DNA of 64,000 bases from an uncultured Ruminococcus sp. GTDB lineage: Bacteria; Bacillota; Clostridia; Monoglobales; Monoglobaceae. Numbering within the stretch: the first letter of the stretch is position 1; each line of letters begins with the position of its first letter. Below are positions 26,474 to 35,329 of the stretch, piece by piece. The position numbers and the translations under genes are program-made. The stretch spans positions 1-64,000 of the forward strand of contig CACWIG010000004.1 of the NCBI GenBank assembly GCA_902760955.1. The letters run 5' to 3'. Below the pieces are notes generated by a model, which had not been told where the DNA came from, did not search any database, and saw only the letters and a program-made list of their open reading frames with translations.

Positions 26474-26517
26474 CCCTCAGTCAGCCTCGCTGACAGCACC
26501 CTTTACGCAAAGGAGCC
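26474..26517 (+). repeat. Family-2 double-hairpin repeat
   Basis: CCCTCAGTCAGC...GCTGACAGC followed by a second potential hairpin around TTTACGCAAAGG. The second copy at 43972 has GTCAAC/GTTGAC instead of GTCAGC/GCTGAC, a paired change that keeps the stem. Confidence 0.75.
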
Positions 26518-26530
26518 TAAAAACGAAAAT

Positions 26531-26558
26531 GCCCCTGCATAAAAAATTATGCAGGGGC
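26531..26558 (-). terminator. Terminator of the NhaC-family gene
   Basis: Twelve-base arms GCCCCTGCATAA and TTATGCAGGGGC; on the minus strand the hairpin is followed by ATTTTCGTTTTT. It lies 22 bases beyond the transporter stop codon. Confidence 0.85.
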
Positions 26559-26579
26559 GTGTAATTCTTTGTAATAAAC

Positions 26580-28418
26580 TTATTCAGCAGCAGACTTTTT
26601 AGATGTAACAGCCTTTACTACAAACAATGTTCCTATCATAAGGACTATTCCTATAGGCAAGCATATCCAAGCACTCTTGATATAGCCTGCAATTATGTAT
26701 GAAGCAAAGGATACAGCCGCAACTGTCAAAGCATACGGCAACTGTGTTGACACGTGATTTATGTGATTACATTGTGCACCTGCAGATGACATAATCGTTG
26801 TGTCCGATATAGGCGAACAATGGTCACCGCATACAGCACCTGCCATACAAGCTGAAATTGCAATAATCGAAATCTCGTTGCTGATTGAACCACCGAATAT
26901 TGCAAGAACAATAGGAATTAATATACCAAATGTTCCCCAAGAGGTTCCTGTTGCAAAAGAAAGACCTACTGCAATCAAGAAAACAATTGCAGGCAACAGT
27001 GGCAGAATTCCCGATGCCTGAGTTCTTACAAACTCAGCAATTATAATCTTTGCGCCAAGACTGTCTGTCATACCCTTAAGAGTCCAAGCACAGCACAAAA
27101 TCAAAATTGCAGGCACCATAGCCTTAAATCCCTCAGGAATTGCATTCATACAATCTGTAAAGGAAAGAACTCTTCTGCACATAAAGTAGATTACTGCAAA
27201 TATAAAGCCTACAAATGAACCGATTACAAGACCGACTGATGCATCAGCACCTGAAAAAGCATCAACAAAGCTGTGATATGCCTCTGAATCTGCAGTGAAA
27301 AATCCTCCTGAATAAATAAGACCTACCATACAGGAAATAATCAAAACAACAACAGGAGCAACCAAATCCCAGACAATACCTTTATCGTTGACGTTTATTT
27401 CCTCAACCTTTTCGAGCATCTCTCTTCCCTTTTCAGAAAAAATATCGCCGTTGTTTGTGGCATTGTATTCGTGTTTCTTCATTGGGCCGTAATCAAACTT
27501 CATTAGAGAGATACAAACCATCATAATAATGGTCAGTATTGCATAGAAGTTATAAGGAATTGCTCTTATAAACAGCTCCAATCCGCCAATCTGGTCTTCT
27601 GAAACGAAGCCTGCAACAGCGGCTGCCCAAGAAGATATAGGTGCTATTATGCAGATAGGTGCGGCAGTTGCATCAATTAAGTATGCAAGCTTAGAACGTG
27701 AAACGTTAAACTTATCAGTTACAGGACGCATTACCGAACCAACTGTCAGACAGTTAAAGTAATCATCAACAAAAATCAAAACGCCCAAACAAACAGTTGC
27801 AAGCTGTGCTCCCACTCTTGACTTAATGTGTTTAGATGCCCAACGGCCAAATGCCGCCGAACCGCCTGACTTGTTCATAAGTGCAACTATGGCACCTAAG
27901 ATAACTAAGAAAATAAGTATTCCTATATTATACGAATCAGCAATAGCCGTCAAGAAACCATCTGCAAACATATGGTCGATTGTGCCTGATAAACTGAAGT
28001 TGGAATATAGTACAGCACCTGATAAAATTCCTAAGAACAAAGAGGAATAAACCTCTTTTGTAATAAGTGCAAGTGCAATGGCAATAAGCGGCGGCAACAA
28101 AGAAATCCAGGTAGCATATGTAGGTATTTCACTTCTTTTTGCCCCTAAAGCCTTGTCAAGATTTTCTGTAAACTCCTGCTCCTCACTTACGTTGGAAGAG
28201 TAGTTGCTGATGAATATATCAGCAGCCTCCATATACTCAGCGGCTTCTTCTTCCGTCAGAGCCTCCGCATCATACTTTTCGCTTTCTGACAACAGCTCTA
28301 CTGCCGCAATGTTTTCGTCATCTTCTTCCGCAACAGCAGTAAACGGAAGCATTGTGCAAATAATCACAAATGTCAGTACAGCAAGTGCAAACGCACGCTT
28401 TTTCTTTAAGTGAATCAT
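26580..28418 (-). CDS. NhaC-family Na+/H+ antiporter-like transporter, lysine-riboswitch controlled
   Basis: An integral membrane transporter of 612 residues with about eleven hydrophobic segments from residue 105 onward and NhaC-family motifs (GILSGAVLY, VDDYFNCLTVG, SWAAAVAGF, GTSWGTFGI, GDHCSPISDTTI). Family members exchange Na+ for H+ or, in some cases, an organic solute. A lysine riboswitch directly upstream suggests lysine or a related amine is transported here. The first about 105 residues are unusual: a signal-peptide-like segment (FALAVLTFVIICTMLPFTAVA) followed by about 75 very acidic residues, extending the protein well beyond the normal NhaC length. Monocistronic, with its own terminator. 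Substrate remains an inference from regulation. Confidence 0.87.
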   Translation of the reverse strand: MIHLKKKRAFALAVLTFVIICTMLPFTAVAEEDDENIAAVELLSESEKYDAEALTEEEAAEYMEAADIFISNYSSNVSEEQEFTENLDKALGAKRSEIPTYATWISLLPPLIAIALALITKEVYSSLFLGILSGAVLYSNFSLSGTIDHMFADGFLTAIADSYNIGILIFLVILGAIVALMNKSGGSAAFGRWASKHIKSRVGAQLATVCLGVLIFVDDYFNCLTVGSVMRPVTDKFNVSRSKLAYLIDATAAPICIIAPISSWAAAVAGFVSEDQIGGLELFIRAIPYNFYAILTIIMMVCISLMKFDYGPMKKHEYNATNNGDIFSEKGREMLEKVEEINVNDKGIVWDLVAPVVVLIISCMVGLIYSGGFFTADSEAYHSFVDAFSGADASVGLVIGSFVGFIFAVIYFMCRRVLSFTDCMNAIPEGFKAMVPAILILCCAWTLKGMTDSLGAKIIIAEFVRTQASGILPLLPAIVFLIAVGLSFATGTSWGTFGILIPIVLAIFGGSISNEISIIAISACMAGAVCGDHCSPISDTTIMSSAGAQCNHINHVSTQLPYALTVAAVSFASYIIAGYIKSAWICLPIGIVLMIGTLFVVKAVTSKKSAAE

Positions 28419-28440
28419 TATTCACCCTCCCTTAAAAAAT

Positions 28441-28470
28441 AAAAATCGTGATGCAAAACGCAAAACGATC
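28441..28470 (-). terminator. Riboswitch expression-platform terminator
   Basis: On the minus strand ATCGT...ACGAT with an inner TGC/GCA stem is followed by TTTTTATTTTTT, between the lysine aptamer and the ribosome site. It would terminate the transcript before the transporter gene when the aptamer is bound. The stem is interrupted by a small internal loop. Confidence 0.6.
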
Positions 28471-28502
28471 TCAGTAAATTTATAATTAAATTAGCAAAGA
28501 TT

Positions 28503-28663
28503 GATAGCGCTCCACATCAAAAGTGACAGTTCGATACATATTATGCAGCGAACCGGCAAAAACACACCTCGGGCAGCGTAATCTCTACCTCGGCACAAGC
28601 CCCTTTTGCCATATCCTGACTCCCGAAATTAATATGGTTACTCTTGACTTATGCACCTCTATC
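28503..28663 (-). ncRNA. Lysine riboswitch (L box)
   Basis: Read on the minus strand, the leader opens with GATAG, then the conserved AGAGGTGC and AAGAGTAACC, a GGGGCTTGTGCCGAGG hairpin region, GAACTGTCAC, and GTGGAGCGCTATC. GATAG and CTATC close the P1 stem. These blocks appear in the order and spacing of the L-box aptamer of lysC and lysine-transporter genes (about 160 bases). Lysine binding in this class normally turns expression off, in agreement with the terminator downstream. Confidence 0.9.
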
Positions 28664-28798
28664 TATGATGATATTATAATATCATATTTCCCTCTTTCAT
28701 AAAATGATAATTTTATACAAATTTTATATATTTTTTAAAACATTTTGCACAAATCCAATGGGAAATCAGCGTTAAATTTAACAAATAACATAGTGAAT

Positions 28799-28827
28799 TT
28801 GACAAATATTTATTTTTCGGCTATACT
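28799..28827 (+). promoter_or_regulatory. Promoter of the SLH-metallo-beta-lactamase gene
   Basis: TTGACA (28799-28804), a 17-base spacer and TATACT (28822-28827). It lies 35 bases upstream of the chosen TTG start. Confidence 0.8.
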
Positions 28828-28861
28828 ATACACATCAAAATAAAACAAGGAGGTTTTGTTA

Positions 28862-30316
28862 TTGAAAAAATTATTGGCTTTAACATTAACCATACTAATG
28901 GCATTTGGTAATATAAGCACCCCTGCCAGAGAATTGTTTGACGACGTACCCGAAACAGATTGGGCGGCTCCCTATATCTATAATTTAGTTGACAGAGGTG
29001 TAATCAACGGCTATGGCGACGGAAGTTTTGGCAGAAATAATGATGTCCTTCGCTGTGAATACGCAAAAATGCTTGTAAACATTGCAGATATTTATATTCA
29101 ACAAAGCTCTGTATCACCTTATTCTGACGTTCCTACAACAGAATGGTATTTTCCATATATAACATCATCTGCCGCTTATATGACAGGGTTTCAATCAAGT
29201 GACGGCACTCTGTACTTTGACCCTGAAGCACCTGCGACCCGTGAGGCAGTTACTGTTGCTATCGTAAAGGCACTCAGAATAGATGTATCTGCACACAAGG
29301 ACTCAAACGACTTCCTTGCAGGAAAGTTTAGTGATTGGAATAATATTTCCCCTCACAATCGTCCATACATTGCGGCGTCGGTAGATAAGGGTATTATCAC
29401 AGGTGATCAGAACGGAACCTTCCGTCCTGATAGTCCGATAATCCGTGCCGAGATTGTTGCAGTGTTATATCGTGCATTCCCTGACGAACATAATGTAACC
29501 CCTGCTGTCAGTAAATCAGACAACAGTTCGGCTGTCAACGAAAGGTTGACAGCTTTCTTTTTAGACGTCGGACAAGGTGATTGCTGTTTTATTGAACTTC
29601 CAAACGGCGAAACAATGCTGATTGATGCAGGAACAGCCTCCTCCTCTGGCTATATAATAAGTTTCATCAAAGAAAGAGGACATAACGACATTGACTATGT
29701 TATCGCAAGTCACCCACACGCAGACCATATAGGTGGTATGTCAAAGGTCTTTGATGCCTTCGAGATAAAAAATATGTATATGACTCAAAAATCATCAGAC
29801 AGCAAAACCTATAAAAATATGCTGGCAAGCATAGAAAACGAGGGATGTTCCGTAAACTATATCCAAGCAGGCACATCTATCAACACCATACCAAACGTTA
29901 CTGCCGAATTTGTCGCTCCCTACAGATTGAATTTTTCTAATCTTAATGACACCTCCGCTGTTTTAAGGCTCGACTATCTTGAAGGTTCGTATCTGTTTAG
30001 CGGCGATGCTGAACAAATGGCTGAGTACGAAATTCTATCATTTGGCAGAAATCTTGATGCCGACGTTTTAAAGGTCGGTCATCACGGCTCTGATACTTCC
30101 ACATCTGATGCCTATCTTTCGGCAATTACACCCAATATTGCAGTTATTTCCTGTGGCATTAATAACTCATATGGTCATCCCCATCAGCTTACACTTTCAA
30201 AGCTTTTAAATATAGGTGCCTCTGTTTACAGAACCGACACAGACGGCACCGTATCAGTATTTACCGACGGAAATGATATAACCCAAAACAATGTCGTATG
30301 CTACGGCAAATCATAA
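28862..30316 (+). CDS. Secreted SLH-domain protein with ComEC-like metallo-beta-lactamase domain
   Basis: A cell-surface protein of 484 residues. A signal peptide (KKLLALTLTILMAFGNISTPA) is followed by three S-layer homology domains (about 25-205; repeats of YGDGSFGRNND..RCEYAKML, and FRPDSPIIRAEIVAVLYRAF) that bind the pyruvylated wall polymer. The C-terminal half (about 225-480) is a metallo-beta-lactamase domain of the ComEC/Rec2 type with FFLDVGQGDC, SHPHADHIGG at about 282-291, SGDAE and VGHHGS. Family hydrolases of this type act on nucleic acids or other phosphodiesters; an anchored extracellular nuclease or phosphodiesterase is possible. The TTG start at 28862 is set by AAGGAGG eight bases upstream; the earlier TTG at 28856 is too close. 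Confidence 0.88.
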   Translation: MKKLLALTLTILMAFGNISTPARELFDDVPETDWAAPYIYNLVDRGVINGYGDGSFGRNNDVLRCEYAKMLVNIADIYIQQSSVSPYSDVPTTEWYFPYITSSAAYMTGFQSSDGTLYFDPEAPATREAVTVAIVKALRIDVSAHKDSNDFLAGKFSDWNNISPHNRPYIAASVDKGIITGDQNGTFRPDSPIIRAEIVAVLYRAFPDEHNVTPAVSKSDNSSAVNERLTAFFLDVGQGDCCFIELPNGETMLIDAGTASSSGYIISFIKERGHNDIDYVIASHPHADHIGGMSKVFDAFEIKNMYMTQKSSDSKTYKNMLASIENEGCSVNYIQAGTSINTIPNVTAEFVAPYRLNFSNLNDTSAVLRLDYLEGSYLFSGDAEQMAEYEILSFGRNLDADVLKVGHHGSDTSTSDAYLSAITPNIAVISCGINNSYGHPHQLTLSKLLNIGASVYRTDTDGTVSVFTDGNDITQNNVVCYGKS

Positions 30317-30343
30317 TATGGATTATTTGTCGGTTTAAAAGCC

Positions 30344-30373
30344 TTGACAAAGGCATAGAACCTATAGTATAAT
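30344..30373 (+). promoter_or_regulatory. Promoter of the glutamine synthetase gene
   Basis: Consensus TTGACA (30344-30349) and TATAAT (30368-30373) with an 18-base spacer. The expected start of transcription, about 30380, is only some ten bases before a terminator hairpin. Confidence 0.8.
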
Positions 30374-30390
30374 TTCAGTATAAACAGCTT

Positions 30391-30425
30391 GACGCTGAGA
30401 GAATATATCTCACAGCGTCTTTTTT
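30391..30425 (+). terminator. Leader terminator/attenuator before the glutamine synthetase gene
   Basis: GACGCTG-A-GAGA and TCTC-A-CAGCGTC form a stem of eleven base pairs with one A-A mismatch, followed by TTTTTT. It lies between the promoter and the coding region, so it can only stop this gene's own transcript or readthrough from the SLH gene. The most natural reading is control by antitermination. Confidence 0.75.
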
Positions 30426-30451
30426 CTAAATTAATAAAAGGAGCGTTTTTT

Positions 30452-32548
30452 ATGTCGTCTATCAACGAAATATTTGGCTGTATGGTGTTTGACAACACAG
30501 TTATGCAGGAAAGACTCCCTAAGGATATTTTTAAACAGGTAAAAAAGACTAAGGAGGAAGGCGTACCCCTCACACGTAATGTGGCAGATATTGTTGCCAA
30601 CGCAATGAAGGATTGGGCAATCGAAAAGGGTGTTACCCACTTTACACATTGGTTCCAACCTATGACAGGAATAACCGCCGAAAAGCACGATAGCTTTATC
30701 AACCCCATAAACGACGATCAGGTTATTATGGAGTTTTCAGGCAAGGAGCTTATAAAAGGTGAGTCAGACGCATCAAGTTTTCCGTCAGGCGGCTTGCGTT
30801 CAACCTTTGAGGCGAGAGGCTATACTGCTTGGGACCCGACCTCAAACGCTTTTATTAAGGACGGAATTTTATGTATACCCACAGTATTCTGTTCTTATAC
30901 AGGTGAGGCATTGGATAAAAAGACTCCTCTGCTTCGTTCATTAGAGGTATTAAACACTCAGGCACTCAGAGTTTTAAAGCTCTTCGGCTTAAACGATGTT
31001 AAACGTGTCAGCACAACTGTCGGTCCTGAGCAGGAATACTTCTTGATTGACAGAAAAGTCGCTTTAAAAAGACGTGATATTACATACACAGGCAGAACCT
31101 TATTCGGCAATATGCCACCAAAGGGTCAGGAATTGGACGACCATTATTTTGGTGTAATAAAGACAAGGATTTCAGAATATATGAAAGACCTTGACAATGA
31201 GTTATGGAAGCTTGGCATAAGGGCAAAGACCAAACATAACGAGGTTGCCCCTGCACAGCACGAGCTTGCTCCTATTTACGCCTCAGGCAACATTGCGGCA
31301 GACCATAACCAATTAACAATGGAAATAATGAAGAAGGTTGCAGACAAGCACGGTATGAAGTGTCTCCTCCACGAAAAACCATTCAGCGGTGTAAACGGCA
31401 GCGGAAAGCACGATAATTGGTCCGTTGTAACAGATACAGGCATCAATCTGTTAAACCCTGGCAAAAGCCCGAGGAGCAACACTCTTTTCCTCACCTTCTT
31501 ATGTGCAGTTATAAAGGCTGTTGACGAGTATCAGGACTTACTCAGAATGTCAGTTGCAAGTGCAGGCAACGACCACCGCTTAGGTGGTGACGAGGCTCCG
31601 CCTGCCATTATTTCAATGTTTGTGGGTGACGACCTGGCTGAAGTTTTGAAATCTATTTCAGATGGCAGTGATTACACCGAAAGGGCAAGAGAAAAAATGA
31701 CCTCAGGTGTTGATGCATTACCTGACTTCACCAAAGACACCACCGATCGGAACAGAACTTCGCCCTTTGCCTTCACAGGTAACAAGTTTGAATTCAGAAT
31801 GCCTGGTTCAAGCCTGTCAATATCAGGTCCGAACTTCATCTTAAATACTGCAGTTGCAGAGGCATTAAGCCAATTTGCAGACTATCTTGAAAAGGAGTCT
31901 GACTTTGATACTGCATTGGATAATCTTATGCGCAACACTTTAAAGACTCACGGCAGAATTATATTTAACGGAAACAATTATTCTGACGAATGGGTTGCTG
32001 AGGCTGAAAGACGCGGACTTTTAAATCTGAAAAGTACACCTGAGGCTATCTCTCACTTTGCAGACGAGAAAAATATAAAATTATTTGAAAAGCACGGAAT
32101 ACTCACCCGTGACGAAGTATTGTCACGTTCAGAAATCAGCTATGAAAATTACAGCAAGGTAATAAATATTGAAGCCTTGACAATGCTCGAAATGGCACGT
32201 CAGGATATCATTCCTGCCGTAACAAAATATGTTAAACTTCTCTGTGATGAGCTGTCGGTTAAGTCAAACGTATGTGCGGCGGCATCAAGAACTTATGAAG
32301 AAAAGACAATCGAATTGCTCTCGTCCTGCTTAGACGAAATCTACTGCAATATAAACAAGCTCGACGAGCTTGTAAAGGCTGCTCACCATATCAAATCCGC
32401 AAAAGAAAAAGCCGATTTCTATCACGACAGCGTTCTTGAATGTATGAACGAAGTCAGAAGAATTGCTGACACAATGGAGGTTCATACTGCAAAAGAATAT
32501 TGGCCGTTCCCATCATACGGCGACTTACTGTTCAGCATACAAGAATAA
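30452..32548 (+). CDS. glnN: Glutamine synthetase type III
   Basis: Makes glutamine from glutamate and ammonia with ATP; cytosolic dodecamer. The 698-residue length is typical of GSIII and well above type I. Recognisable segments are [12 protein letters not shown] (metal and glutamate site), [26 protein letters not shown] and [21 protein letters not shown] near the catalytic and ATP sites. The start at 30452 is set by AAAGGAG nine bases upstream; the open frame continues 21 codons upstream through the leader terminator. A strong promoter and a leader terminator indicate regulated attenuation, probably by nitrogen status. It is followed after 20 bases by an SLH-GH5 gene. Confidence 0.95.
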   Translation: MSSINEIFGCMVFDNTVMQERLPKDIFKQVKKTKEEGVPLTRNVADIVANAMKDWAIEKGVTHFTHWFQPMTGITAEKHDSFINPINDDQVIMEFSGKELIKGESDASSFPSGGLRSTFEARGYTAWDPTSNAFIKDGILCIPTVFCSYTGEALDKKTPLLRSLEVLNTQALRVLKLFGLNDVKRVSTTVGPEQEYFLIDRKVALKRRDITYTGRTLFGNMPPKGQELDDHYFGVIKTRISEYMKDLDNELWKLGIRAKTKHNEVAPAQHELAPIYASGNIAADHNQLTMEIMKKVADKHGMKCLLHEKPFSGVNGSGKHDNWSVVTDTGINLLNPGKSPRSNTLFLTFLCAVIKAVDEYQDLLRMSVASAGNDHRLGGDEAPPAIISMFVGDDLAEVLKSISDGSDYTERAREKMTSGVDALPDFTKDTTDRNRTSPFAFTGNKFEFRMPGSSLSISGPNFILNTAVAEALSQFADYLEKESDFDTALDNLMRNTLKTHGRIIFNGNNYSDEWVAEAERRGLLNLKSTPEAISHFADEKNIKLFEKHGILTRDEVLSRSEISYENYSKVINIEALTMLEMARQDIIPAVTKYVKLLCDELSVKSNVCAAASRTYEEKTIELLSSCLDEIYCNINKLDELVKAAHHIKSAKEKADFYHDSVLECMNEVRRIADTMEVHTAKEYWPFPSYGDLLFSIQE

Positions 32549-32568
32549 ACATAAGGAAGGATAATTTA

Positions 32569-34353
32569 ATGAAAAAAATACTACTGTTAGTTCTTTCCAT
32601 AATATTCATTATAAACCTTACACCTGCCTATGCGGCATATAGTTGTTCGGATTGGGCATCAGATTATATTGAATTTGCCGACTCTGCAGGAATTATTCCA
32701 GATGAAGTCAAGGGCAGATATACAGAAGATATCACTCGTCTTGAATTCACACACCTTGCTATTGCATTTCTTTCGGCAGTATCTGCCTTGGATATCGAAT
32801 ATCTTGCAGATAGCATAGACGGTATTCAATTTTCCGATACGGATGACAAGTATGTAGCAGTCGCAAATTACTTAGGTATAATCTCAGGCACAGACGAGGG
32901 CAAATTCTTGCCCGACAACAGCATAAGTCGTCAGGAGGCTGCTAAAATTCTATCTAACACATACGCCGTAATTACAGGCGACCATAGTCCTGCTTTAAAT
33001 TATACCAACACATATACTGACTATGATGAGGTATCTGATTGGGCAAAGCCCTATGTAGATAATGTATCCGCTTGGTCCATTATGAATGGTATGAGTGACA
33101 ATACCTTTGCGCCAAATTCAAATTACACAATCGAACAAGCCATTGTAACATTTATCCGCTTGTACGAATATGCAGTAAATAGTTTATATCTGCCACCTGA
33201 TATGCTTAACAAAAATCCTGAAATCACATCTATGCTTTATGTTGATGATGGTCAGCTAATAAACGATAAAGGCAGTGTGGTACTAAATGGTGTAAACTTA
33301 GGCGGTTGGCTGATTATGGAGGAATGGATGAGTCCTGTTGCATCATTTAAAGATGCGGCGTACTCAGATATCATTGATACCTTGACTTCACGTTTTGGTG
33401 AATTTCATACTAACAATCTTATTGAGTCCTACGAAGACAATTTTATAACTGCTGATGACTTCGCAATAATAGAGGCACTCGGCTTTAACTGCGTTCGTAT
33501 TCCTTTTTGGTATAAAAGTTTTATAGGTAAAAGCGGTAAGGTTAATACGGACTCAAATGGTTTTAAGCGTCTTGATTGGGCGCTTGAACAATGTCAAAAA
33601 CACGGCATATATGCAGTTCTTGATATGCACGGCTGTCCTGGCGGACAAAGTATGAACCATAGCACAGGCATAACCGCTAAAAACGAGTTATATACAAGTG
33701 AAGAAAATCTGAAAACAATGGAAGATATCTGGACCGCCATAGCCAAAAGATATGCTGACTACAACTGTGTTGCGGCATACGACATTATGAATGAACCCCA
33801 AAACAACGGCAATTATGTTGGCGAATACGCTTGGAAAGCAGAAAGTGCAGAAGCGGTTGCCCATACAAACACTGTATACGACAGAATGATTAAGGCGATA
33901 CGCAAGGTTGACGAAAACCACGCTATAACAGTTGAGGGCATATGGACAGTTGATGTATTGCCTGAACCTGATGAATACGGTTGGACAAATATGATTTATC
34001 AATTACACATCTATGACACAACTGTTGATATGATTGATAAAAGAGTAAACGAGCTTATCACAGCAAAAGAAAAGTATGGCGTTGCTGTTCTTGTAGGTGA
34101 GTACAATAGTAAATCTCTTGAACGATACGCAACAGAGAAATATCTAAGCAATGACATAAGCCGTATTAAATGGACATATAAGACCTTTAATGTGAATTAT
34201 GATAATTGGGGATTATTCAATAAGCAGTATAATAAAATAAATTTGCGTACAGCATCATATGATGAGATAAAATCAGCATTCGATAATGACATAAGCACGA
34301 ATAAAGATTTTATGTTAAATGTAGCAGAATATAATATGATAAAAAATAGATAG
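32569..34353 (+). CDS. SLH-anchored GH5-family glycoside hydrolase
   Basis: A secreted, wall-bound beta-glycanase of 594 residues. A signal peptide (KKILLLVLSIIFIINLTPAYA) leads into SLH repeats (about 25-220; FSDTDDKYVAVANYLGIISG, DNTFAPNSNYTIEQAIVTFI). The GH5 barrel (about 230-560) begins with GVNLGGWLIMEEWMSP and has HGCPGG near 354, acid/base Glu in MNEPQNN near 407, and nucleophile Glu in VGEYN near 509. The NLGGWL and DMHGCPGGQ segments resemble the exo-beta-1,3-glucanase side of GH5 more than classical cellulases. AAGGAAGG precedes the ATG. The odd placement 20 bases after glnN may only reflect shared transcription. Confidence 0.87.
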   Translation: MKKILLLVLSIIFIINLTPAYAAYSCSDWASDYIEFADSAGIIPDEVKGRYTEDITRLEFTHLAIAFLSAVSALDIEYLADSIDGIQFSDTDDKYVAVANYLGIISGTDEGKFLPDNSISRQEAAKILSNTYAVITGDHSPALNYTNTYTDYDEVSDWAKPYVDNVSAWSIMNGMSDNTFAPNSNYTIEQAIVTFIRLYEYAVNSLYLPPDMLNKNPEITSMLYVDDGQLINDKGSVVLNGVNLGGWLIMEEWMSPVASFKDAAYSDIIDTLTSRFGEFHTNNLIESYEDNFITADDFAIIEALGFNCVRIPFWYKSFIGKSGKVNTDSNGFKRLDWALEQCQKHGIYAVLDMHGCPGGQSMNHSTGITAKNELYTSEENLKTMEDIWTAIAKRYADYNCVAAYDIMNEPQNNGNYVGEYAWKAESAEAVAHTNTVYDRMIKAIRKVDENHAITVEGIWTVDVLPEPDEYGWTNMIYQLHIYDTTVDMIDKRVNELITAKEKYGVAVLVGEYNSKSLERYATEKYLSNDISRIKWTYKTFNVNYDNWGLFNKQYNKINLRTASYDEIKSAFDNDISTNKDFMLNVAEYNMIKNR

Positions 34354-34367
34354 AAATAAAATCAGAA

Positions 34368-34396
34368 CTGACCTCCAAAAATGCTTTGGAGGTCAG
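34368..34396. terminator. Bidirectional intrinsic terminator
   Basis: Twelve-base arms CTGACCTCCAAA and TTTGGAGGTCAG with a five-base loop, followed by TTTTTATTT. It lies between the convergent GH5 and AraC genes. Confidence 0.9.
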
Positions 34397-34400
34397 ATTT

Positions 34401-35216
34401 TTATTTATGCTCTGTCAATTTGTATTTTTGAGGCGACATACCATATTTTTTAGCAAACAGTCTTGAAAACGCAACTCTGTCGCTATATCCCACAGCAAGT
34501 GCCACCTCGCATACGTTCATATCTCCGTTACGCAAAAATTCGGCCGCCTTTGAGAGTTTGTGGTTTATAATGTAACTTCCAGGGCTTACTCCCAATTCTG
34601 CTTTAAATAACCGAAAAATATATGAATATTCAAGTCCTACACAGGCAGACAGCTCCTCCATTGATATCTTTCTGTAATAATTATCTTTTATATATTTTTT
34701 GCATATACCTATGTATTCATCTACTGTAGTTTGTATATTCTCTTCAGGCTTATGGGCGTTTGTATCCGTCATTGTTCCCATAAGCTCCAAGAACTTACCA
34801 AACATTAAAAACTTATTACTTCTTTCGTTTTGCAAAAACTCTTCAAAACACTTAGCTACAACTTCAGGCTCGTTTGTCATATAAATCGGATGTGCTTCAC
34901 TTATGCCATTAGCTTTAAAAAAACTATTGGCAAGCTCTCCCGAAAATTTTACCCATAGGTACGTCCAGGGGTTTGTTTCGCTTGCCTCATAATATCCTCT
35001 ATCATTTGAAATTATAAAAGCGTTACCTTTTTTCAGCTTATATTCCTCTCCATTTACTTTAAAAACGCCTTCACCATCTGCGATAAAGTGCATAAGATAT
35101 TCCTCTTTAAATCGAACGGAAAAAGAATGTTTAGGCTTACACTTTTCTTTTCCGCAATAATATATATTCAGATTATTAAGCTCATTCCATTTTTCAAATC
35201 TATTCATAAAAGTCAC
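34401..35216 (-). CDS. AraC-family transcriptional regulator
   Basis: A 271-residue regulator. The cupin-like N-terminal domain contains GEYKLKKGNAFIISNDRGYYEA; the C-terminal pair of helix-turn-helix units (about 170-268) contains SYIFRLFKAELGVSPGSYI and the signature GYSDRVAFSRLFAKKYGMSPQKYK. It is divergent from the GH27 alpha-galactosidase gene with a control region of about 110 bases, so it very likely regulates that gene in response to an alpha-galactoside. Confidence 0.92.
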   Translation of the reverse strand: MTFMNRFEKWNELNNLNIYYCGKEKCKPKHSFSVRFKEEYLMHFIADGEGVFKVNGEEYKLKKGNAFIISNDRGYYEASETNPWTYLWVKFSGELANSFFKANGISEAHPIYMTNEPEVVAKCFEEFLQNERSNKFLMFGKFLELMGTMTDTNAHKPEENIQTTVDEYIGICKKYIKDNYYRKISMEELSACVGLEYSYIFRLFKAELGVSPGSYIINHKLSKAAEFLRNGDMNVCEVALAVGYSDRVAFSRLFAKKYGMSPQKYKLTEHK

Positions 35217-35329
35217 CCTACCCTATTATACAATAATTATACACATTTATGCAAGGATTATCTATTTACTTTTTTAAATTTATGAGCTATACTCCAATTA
35301 ATCAAAAAAATAAATGGAGTGTGATTTAT

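Noticed and set aside
30389-30451. Longer N terminus for glutamine synthetase
   Set aside because: The 21 extra codons run through the terminator hairpin and T run; the ATG at 30452 has its own ribosome site.
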